Origin: UBA6115 sp964534515
GTDB taxonomy: Bacteria > Bacillota > Clostridia > Christensenellales > Aristaeellaceae
DNA length: 26,756 nt
Reading direction: 5' to 3'
NCBI GenBank assembly: GCA_964534515.1
Contig: CAZHPW010000022.1
Location: forward strand, 1-26,756
Of the stretch, positions 21,443-26,756 are shown one piece after another. The position numbers and the translations under genes were made by a program. The notes under the pieces were generated by a model, which was not told where the DNA came from, did no database searches, and saw nothing but the letters and a program-made list of their open reading frames with translations. Position 1 is the first letter of the stretch, and every line of letters begins with the position of its first letter.

Positions 21443-22786
21443 ATGAAGAAACTGGTTGCCCTGATGATGGCTCTGGTCATGATGCTCTCCGTAGCGTCCC
21501 TGGCCCTGGCCGAAACCCCCAAAGTCAAACTGGTCGTTTGGTCCTTCACCGATGAACTGCGCGGCATGATTGACAAGTACTATGTCCCCGCCCATCCGGA
21601 TGTGGAAGTGGTCTACACCCTCTATCCCACCGATGGTTCCGAATACCGCAACAAATTGGACACGGTCATCGCGACCGCGCCCACCGGCGATGAAGCGCCC
21701 GACATCTTCGCGCTGGAAGCCGCCTTTGTTAAGTACTATGTCAATTCTGACATCACCGCTCCCTTAACCGACGTGGGCTTTGCGGCTGAGGATTTTGCCA
21801 ACAGCATCCCCGCCATGGTCCAAATCGGCACTGACAACCGCAACGGCCAGCAGAAGGCCTCCGCCTGGCAGTCAACCCCCGGCGCGATGTTCTACCGCGC
21901 GTCCCTGGCTGAGAAATACCTGGGCGTGACCACCCCCGAAGAATTCCAGGAGAAAGTGGCCGATTGGGACACCTTCATGGAAACCGCCGAGGAAGTCAAC
22001 GAGGCTTCCCAGGGCGCTGTCAAGATGTTCAACTCCATCGGCGACATCTGGAACGCCTATCAGTACAACCGCGCCGCCGGCTGGGTTGTGGATGGCAAAC
22101 TGAACATCGACCCGGTGCTGTATGACTACCTGGACCTCACCAAGATGGCTGAGGAAGATAGCCTGTACAACATGGGTACCGCCTGGAACGAAACCTGGTT
22201 CCAGGGCATGAAATCCGATATCACCCTGACCTACCTGCTGCCCACCTGGGGCCTGCACTATGTTTTGAAGCCCAACTCCGGCAACTATGACGCCGCGACC
22301 GATGCCAAAATCGAAAGCGCGGAAGGCACCTACGGTGACTGGCGCATGGTCGATGGCCCCATCGGCTACTCCTGGGGCGGCACCTGGCTGGGCGCAAACG
22401 CCTACAAACTGGCTGAGGCCGATGACGCCAAAAAGGCCGCCATCAAGGAATTCATCCGTTTCTTCACCCTGGATGAGGACTTCCTTTACACCTACGCCAA
22501 GGAATCCGGTGACTTCGTCTCCAACAACAATGTTGTGAACAAAATCGTCGCCGAAGGCGGCACCCCCAACCCCTTCCTGGGCGGCCAGGATCACTACGCT
22601 GCCTTTGCCACCGCGGCCAACCTGGCCAACGGCACCATCATGACCGAGTATGATGACGCCATCAACACCCTCTGGTCTGACAACGTGACCACCCCTTACA
22701 GCAAGGGTGAAAAAGACCTGGAGACCGCCATCGCGGACTTCAAGGCCGCCGTTGCAGCCGCCTTTGCCAACATCGTCGTAGAATAA
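21443..22786 (+). CDS. Extracellular sugar-binding protein of an ABC importer
   Basis: The 447-residue family 1 solute-binding protein has a signal peptide of type I (MKKLVALMMALVMMLSVASLALAE, cleavage after about residue 23). There is no lipobox cysteine, unlike most Gram-positive binding proteins. The mature part starts KVKLVVWSFTDELRGMIDKYY and shows the expected two-lobe pattern (AFVKYYVNSDITAPL, GAMFYRASLAEKYLG, GYSWGGTWLGANAYK, KEFIRFFTLDEDF). The substrate is unknown, probably an oligosaccharide or sugar alcohol. GGAGG lies before the ATG. Tandem GC-rich hairpins follow the stop, then the two permease genes. Confidence 0.92.
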   Translation: MKKLVALMMALVMMLSVASLALAETPKVKLVVWSFTDELRGMIDKYYVPAHPDVEVVYTLYPTDGSEYRNKLDTVIATAPTGDEAPDIFALEAAFVKYYVNSDITAPLTDVGFAAEDFANSIPAMVQIGTDNRNGQQKASAWQSTPGAMFYRASLAEKYLGVTTPEEFQEKVADWDTFMETAEEVNEASQGAVKMFNSIGDIWNAYQYNRAAGWVVDGKLNIDPVLYDYLDLTKMAEEDSLYNMGTAWNETWFQGMKSDITLTYLLPTWGLHYVLKPNSGNYDAATDAKIESAEGTYGDWRMVDGPIGYSWGGTWLGANAYKLAEADDAKKAAIKEFIRFFTLDEDFLYTYAKESGDFVSNNNVVNKIVAEGGTPNPFLGGQDHYAAFATAANLANGTIMTEYDDAINTLWSDNVTTPYSKGEKDLETAIADFKAAVAAAFANIVVE

Positions 22787-22797
22787 TTTTTCCTGCT

Positions 22798-22829
22798 CCG
22801 GGAGCCGCGGGTTTGCCCGCGGTTCCCGG
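22798..22829 (+). terminator. Long GC hairpin after the binding-protein gene
   Basis: CCGGGAGCCGCGGG and CCCGCGGTTCCCGG form a 14-bp stem (one G-T pair) with loop TTTG, followed by GCCTTTTC. It looks like a partial terminator or 3'-end stabiliser that leaves more binding-protein mRNA than permease mRNA. Confidence 0.7.
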
Positions 22830-22835
22830 GCCTTT

Positions 22836-22857
22836 TCCCGCCAAGCGCGCTTGCGGG
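22836..22857 (+). other. Second hairpin before the first permease gene
   Basis: CCCGC and GCGGG, with AAGC and GCTT inside (one bulged C), form a second stem just after the long hairpin. Two stems in a row between a binding-protein gene and its permease genes is the arrangement known from malE-malF type operons. Confidence 0.5.
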
Positions 22858-22882
22858 AATTCCGCATTGAAAGGAAAGAAGC

Positions 22883-23863
22883 ATGAGTAAGCCGGTAGCC
22901 GGTTCAATTGGAGGAAGGCAAAAGAGGCTCAGCAAAGTAAACTACAACCGCTATGGCTATTACTTCGTTGCGCCTTTCTTTATTGTCTTTCTCATCTTCC
23001 AACTCTATCCCATCTTTTTTACCTTCCGCACCTCCCTGTCTGACGCCATCGGCTGGGAAAAAATCAACAACAGCGTCCTCATTGGCTTTGAGAACTTCAA
23101 GATGTATTTAAACCCCGCCAGTCCGCTGTTTAATGATTTCTGGAATTCCTTTGGCAACACCCTCATCATCTGGATTACGAACTTTATTCCGCAGATTTTG
23201 ATGGCGCTGCTCTTGGCCAGCTGGTTTACGGATTCGCGCATGCAGCTAAGGTTCCGCGGCGGGTTTAAGATGCTCATCTTTATGCCCAACATCATCACCG
23301 CCGCCACCATCGCCGTGCTGTTTTATTCCATCTTCAATTATCCCATCGCCCCGGCCAACGCCTTTTTGCAGCAAGTGGGCGTCATGAACGCGCCTTTTGA
23401 GTTCTTCAGAAGCACCACCGCCGCGCGCACCCTCATCAGTTTTGTGCAGTGGTGGATGTGGTATGGCAACACGATGATTATCTTAATTGCCGGTATCATG
23501 GGCATCAGCCCTGAACTGTATGAGGCCGCCCTGGTGGATGGCTGCTCCAGCCGGCAAACCTTCTATTACATCACCCTGCCGCTCATCAAGCCCATCCTGC
23601 TTTTCAACCTGGTCACCAGCATGATTGGCGGCCTGCAGATGTTTGATATTCCCCATCTGCTCACCGAGGGCAACCCCAACAAGACCACCAACACCATCGC
23701 CCGCTTCATTTACCAGCAGGCCTTCACCGGCTCCCGCAACTTCAATTACGCTTCTGCCGCCTCCGTTATCCTCTTTATCTTCATTGTCATCGCCAGCCTA
23801 GTTCTGTTCTGGCTGATGCGTGAGCGTGATACCGGCCGGGATTTAAGGAGGCGCGGAAAATGA
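22883..23863 (+). CDS. Sugar ABC transporter permease, MalF type
   Basis: The 326-residue protein has six hydrophobic helices in the binding-protein-dependent transport domain. The cytoplasmic EAA loop begins at E214 (EAALVDGCSSRQTFYYITLPLIKP), which contacts the ATPase. The first helix (about 25-48, YYFVAPFFIVFLIFQLYPIFFTF) follows a basic N-terminus. It pairs with the next permease to make the channel. GGAAAG lies about seven bases before the ATG. Its stop overlaps the next ATG (ATGA). The ABC ATPase gene is absent here, so a shared MsmX/UgpC-like ATPase elsewhere in the genome is expected. Confidence 0.93.
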   Translation: MSKPVAGSIGGRQKRLSKVNYNRYGYYFVAPFFIVFLIFQLYPIFFTFRTSLSDAIGWEKINNSVLIGFENFKMYLNPASPLFNDFWNSFGNTLIIWITNFIPQILMALLLASWFTDSRMQLRFRGGFKMLIFMPNIITAATIAVLFYSIFNYPIAPANAFLQQVGVMNAPFEFFRSTTAARTLISFVQWWMWYGNTMIILIAGIMGISPELYEAALVDGCSSRQTFYYITLPLIKPILLFNLVTSMIGGLQMFDIPHLLTEGNPNKTTNTIARFIYQQAFTGSRNFNYASAASVILFIFIVIASLVLFWLMRERDTGRDLRRRGK

Positions 23864-25338
23864 AACGCACAAGATGGTTGATTGTCATGGCGCTGCTGGC
23901 GCTGACCCTGGCGTTGATGTTCCTGCCCGTTGCCAAGTTCGCGGAAAACGCCCTGGGCGAACTGCAGGCGGATATTGATAAGTACACCGGTCGTGTGGCT
24001 GATTACCAGGCCACCTATGACCGCTATGTCAAGCAGGGCGACCCCCAGGACAAACTGGACAAGCAGAAGGCCAAGGTTGAAAAAGCCCAGGCGACCCTGG
24101 ATGAATACCTCAAGGAGGCCGAGGCGCTCAAAAACGCCGACTCCGGCGGCGGTATCAGTTATTCCTTTTTGCCCGGCCCCCTGCCCGGTGAATTAAACTT
24201 TGACCAGACCCGCATCAACGAATCCAAAATCTACCAGCCCAATGTGCCCCAGTACAACGTATTGGTGTACCTGGCAGCCGGTCTTTTCCTGGGCTCGCTG
24301 ATTCTGCTGGCACTAGGCGGCGGCAAGCTGGTCAGCAAGCTGTACACGGCTTCCGGCATCTTGAACCTGGCGGGCATTCTGGTGCTGCTGTACGCTATGC
24401 TCAGGTTAAATGCCTTCCCCATCCAAAGTCCTTTCGCGGACGCGGACATGACCGGCTTGCAGTTCCTGCTCCTGGCTTTGCCCATAGCCGCCCTCATCAT
24501 CGCCTCCTCCGGTGTCCGCAACACCAAACGGACCATGATTTGCATTCTCTGTACCGCACTGTGCGTGCTGAGCATCCTGCCCTTCTGGCTGATGATAGTC
24601 AACTCCACTCGCTCCACCTACCAAATTCAGCAGGGCATGTCCCTTTTGCCCAGCACCTTCTTCCAGAGCAACCTGAATATCTTAACAGGCAAGCAATTTG
24701 ACATCATGGTGGGCTTCCGCAACAGCGCCATCATCGCCTTTGGCTCCACCATCTTAAGCGTCTACTTCTCCGCGCTCACCGCCTATGGCCTGTCGGTTTA
24801 CAACTTCAAGGGCAGCAAGTTCCTGTATTCCTTTATCCTGGCCATCATCATGATTCCGGGCCAGGTCACCGCCACTGGCTTTTACATGTTCATGTACCGC
24901 TTGAACCTCATTAACTCCTATGTGCCCCTCATCATCCCGGCCATCGCGGCTCCGGGCACGGTGTTCTTCTTAAAGCAGTACTTAAGCGCCAACCTGCAGC
25001 TGTCCCTGGTGGAAGCCTCGCGTATAGACGGCGCGGGCGAGTTCCTCACCTTCAACAAAATCGTTATGCCCCTGATGATGCCGGCTATGGCCACCATGGG
25101 CATCATGGCAGTCATCGGCTCCTGGAACAACTACTTAACCCCCTTGATGCTGCTGTCCAACCCCACCATGAAAACCCTGCCCATGATGGTCAAGGAACTG
25201 CGCGGGGACATCTACCGCACCGAATACGGCTCCATCTACGTGGGCCTCACGCTGACAGCCCTGCCCCTTTTGGTCGTTTACTTTGCGCTGAGCAAGTACA
25301 TCATCGCCGGTGTCGCGGTGGGCGGCGTCAAGGAATAA
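23860..25338 (+). CDS. Sugar ABC transporter permease, MalG type, with long N-terminal extension
   Basis: The protein has 492 residues where MalG-type permeases usually have 270-300. The normal permease begins near residue 222 (TMICILCTALCVLSILPFWLMIVNSTRS) and carries the EAA loop at 384-408 (VEASRIDGAGEFLTFNKIVMPL). The added N-terminal part has a helix at 6-25, an E/K/Q-rich coiled coil that should lie outside (about 27-95), a G/P-rich stretch (95-131) and three more helices (about 132-152, 166-183, 198-216). Four extra helices keep the core in the usual orientation with a cytoplasmic start. AAGGAGG lies before the ATG, which overlaps the previous stop. The extension's function is unknown. 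A CIRCE element follows the gene. Confidence 0.92.
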   Translation: MKRTRWLIVMALLALTLALMFLPVAKFAENALGELQADIDKYTGRVADYQATYDRYVKQGDPQDKLDKQKAKVEKAQATLDEYLKEAEALKNADSGGGISYSFLPGPLPGELNFDQTRINESKIYQPNVPQYNVLVYLAAGLFLGSLILLALGGGKLVSKLYTASGILNLAGILVLLYAMLRLNAFPIQSPFADADMTGLQFLLLALPIAALIIASSGVRNTKRTMICILCTALCVLSILPFWLMIVNSTRSTYQIQQGMSLLPSTFFQSNLNILTGKQFDIMVGFRNSAIIAFGSTILSVYFSALTAYGLSVYNFKGSKFLYSFILAIIMIPGQVTATGFYMFMYRLNLINSYVPLIIPAIAAPGTVFFLKQYLSANLQLSLVEASRIDGAGEFLTFNKIVMPLMMPAMATMGIMAVIGSWNNYLTPLMLLSNPTMKTLPMMVKELRGDIYRTEYGSIYVGLTLTALPLLVVYFALSKYIIAGVAVGGVKE

Positions 25339-25356
25339 ATTACCATTCTTCGAAAT

Positions 25357-25383
25357 TTAGCACTCAAACCTTCCGAGTGCTAA
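25357..25383 (+). promoter_or_regulatory. CIRCE operator (HrcA binding site)
   Basis: TTAGCACTC-N9-GAGTGCTAA is a perfect match to the CIRCE consensus bound by the heat-shock repressor HrcA. The palindrome extends to 13 bp on each side (AAATTTAGCACTC, 25353-25365, with 25375-25387) and is followed by TTTT, so the same stem could also end the ABC operon transcript. It sits seven bases before the -35 of the htpG promoter. Confidence 0.95.
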
Positions 25384-25390
25384 ATTTTAC

Positions 25391-25419
25391 TTGCATTGTC
25401 TATTCCCGCTTGTTATAAT
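25391..25419 (+). promoter_or_regulatory. Promoter of htpG
   Basis: TTGCAT (25391-25396) and the extended -10 TGT-TATAAT (25411-25419) are 17 bases apart counted to TATAAT. The expected start near 25426 lies 27 bases before the GTG start codon. Confidence 0.8.
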
Positions 25420-25452
25420 GGAAGCATCATTTATACTCGGAGGAATTTTCTG

Positions 25453-26756
25453 GTGACAATGCAAGACAACACAATGAAAAAGGGCAGCATTTCCATTGAT
25501 GCCCAAAACATCATGCCGGTTATCAAGCGCTGGCTGTATTCGGATAAAGACATCTTTCTAAGGGAAATCGTCTCAAACGGCGTGGACGCCATTACCAAAC
25601 TCAGGATGGTCGGCGGCCATCAGGACGATACGGAATACAAGGTGGTTGTCACCCTGGACAAGGAAAAGGGTGAAATCCGCGTTTCTGACAACGGCATCGG
25701 CATGACGGAGGACGAGGTTGAGCAGTACATCAACCAGGTCGCCTTCTCCAGCGCCGAGGAGTTCTTAAAGAACTACACGGGGGAAGATTCCTCCGGCATC
25801 ATCGGCCACTTCGGCCTGGGCTTTTACTCCGCCTTCATGGCGTCTGACCTGGTCAGGATTGACACCCTGTCCTACAAGGACGGCGCGCAAGCCGTGTCCT
25901 GGGAAAGCAAGGACGGCATCAACTATGAAATGGGGGAGGGCACGAGGACCAGCCACGGCACCACCATCACCATGCACCTGATGGACGAGGAAAAAGAGTT
26001 CTTAGACGGCGCCAAGGTGCACGAGGTGCTGGACAAGTACTGCGGCTACATGTCCGTTCCCATTTACTTTGAGGATTTGGAGGACATCGCCCGCCGTCAG
26101 GAAGACAAGAAAAAGCGCGAGGAAGAAAAGGCCAAGGAAGACAAGGTTCCTCACGCCGACATCCCGGATGAGCTCCAATCTGATGAGGATTTGGATGACC
26201 GTCCTTTGGATGCTGAGGAATCCGAGGAAGACGTCGGTCCCGTTCTCATCAATGAGGTTAATCCGCTCTGGCTCAAAGCGCCCAAGGATTGCACGGATGA
26301 GGAATACAAGGAGACCTACCGCAAGCTGTTCCGCACCTGGGAGGATCCCTTGTTCTGGATTCACCTGAATGTGGACTATCCCTTTAACTTAAAGGGCATC
26401 CTCTACTTCCCGCGCATCAAACGCGATTTCTCCGGCCAGGACGGCCAAATCAAGCTGTTTAACCGCCAGGTCTTCGTGGCTGACAACATCAAGGAAGTCA
26501 TTCCGGAGTTCCTCCTTGTCTTAAAGGGCGTCATTGACTGCCCGGACCTGCCGTTGAACGTGTCCCGCTCCTTCCTGCAAAACGACGGCTATGTAAGGCG
26601 CCTGTCCCAGCACATCGTCAAGAAAGTGGCCGACAAACTAAACGCCCTGTTTAACACCGAGCGGGAAACCTATCAGGGCTACTGGGACGATATCAACCCC
26701 TTCATCAAGTACGGCTGCGTGTCCGACCGCAAGTTCTATGACGCGGTCAAGGATTC
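25453..26756 (+). CDS. htpG: Chaperone HtpG (Hsp90), 3' end outside the window
   Basis: At least 434 codons of an Hsp90 family ATP-dependent chaperone are present; the frame is still open at the last base. The ATPase domain shows REIVSNGVDAITKL (E38, N42), SDNGIGMT (D79, G81, G83) and GHFGLGFYSAFM. A highly charged insert (about 216-260, K/E then D/E rich) precedes the middle domain (NPLWLKAPKDCTDEEYKETYRKLF, WIHLNVDYPFNLKGILYFPR, NRQVFVADNI, LPLNVSRSFLQND). The full protein would be about 620-650 residues. The start is GTG at 25453, with GGAGGA eight bases upstream; a second in-frame ATG (25474) directly before KKGSISIDAQ is possible. A CIRCE and promoter upstream indicate HrcA-controlled heat-shock expression. 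Confidence 0.95.
   Translation, partial: MTMQDNTMKKGSISIDAQNIMPVIKRWLYSDKDIFLREIVSNGVDAITKLRMVGGHQDDTEYKVVVTLDKEKGEIRVSDNGIGMTEDEVEQYINQVAFSSAEEFLKNYTGEDSSGIIGHFGLGFYSAFMASDLVRIDTLSYKDGAQAVSWESKDGINYEMGEGTRTSHGTTITMHLMDEEKEFLDGAKVHEVLDKYCGYMSVPIYFEDLEDIARRQEDKKKREEEKAKEDKVPHADIPDELQSDEDLDDRPLDAEESEEDVGPVLINEVNPLWLKAPKDCTDEEYKETYRKLFRTWEDPLFWIHLNVDYPFNLKGILYFPRIKRDFSGQDGQIKLFNRQVFVADNIKEVIPEFLLVLKGVIDCPDLPLNVSRSFLQNDGYVRRLSQHIVKKVADKLNALFNTERETYQGYWDDINPFIKYGCVSDRKFYDAVKD

Overview
This looks like chromosomal DNA from a fairly GC-rich, Gram-positive-type anaerobe of the class Clostridia. No ribosomal gene long enough for exact placement is present. Support comes from strong GGAGG ribosome binding sites, extended -10 promoters (TGnTATAAT), RNase J, a YlbF-family protein, KtrAB, YitT, DUF6062, GerMN proteins, a CD1247-type zinc-ribbon protein beside efp, and HrcA/CIRCE control of a chaperone gene. 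No phage, insertion sequence, CRISPR array or plasmid function was seen. Almost every base is coding, and no gap exceeds 300 bases.

Layout. (1) Bases 1-12087 read on the + strand. They begin with the last bases of a 5S rRNA gene and the rRNA operon terminator, then rseC-like, RNase J, a YlbF-family gene, mltG (interrupted by an in-frame TAG), an endonuclease IV-like gene, an M24 aminopeptidase, efp, a CD1247-like zinc-ribbon gene, ktrB, ktrA, a DEDDh exonuclease, and an OmpR-type two-component pair. (2) A perfect 15-bp two-way terminator (12103-12138) separates this from a minus-strand block. That block holds a four-gene overlapping envelope operon (16533 to 12152) and a second group: an XRE/S24-fold regulator, YitT and dnaX (20198 to 16791). 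(3) From 20295 the + strand resumes with a LacI-type regulator, a sugar-binding protein and two permeases. A CIRCE element and htpG follow, and htpG runs off the end of the window.

How the genes fit together. RNase J and YlbF are both linked to mRNA decay. MltG, the two-component system and the minus-strand operon (two exported GerMN proteins, a DUF6062 protein and a membrane protein with an outside Cys/His cluster) point to the cell envelope. The M24 peptidase next to efp is a classic pair. The LacI/ABC cluster is a regulated sugar importer that lacks its own ATPase.

The points most worth a second look are: the amber codon inside mltG; a correctly framed A-AAA-AAG slippery heptamer placed just before the last domain of dnaX; a MalG-type permease with about 220 extra N-terminal residues including an outside coiled coil; a perfect CIRCE upstream of htpG; the uncharacterised four-gene envelope operon with direct repeats around its promoter; and an S24-fold repressor lacking the cleavage serine.
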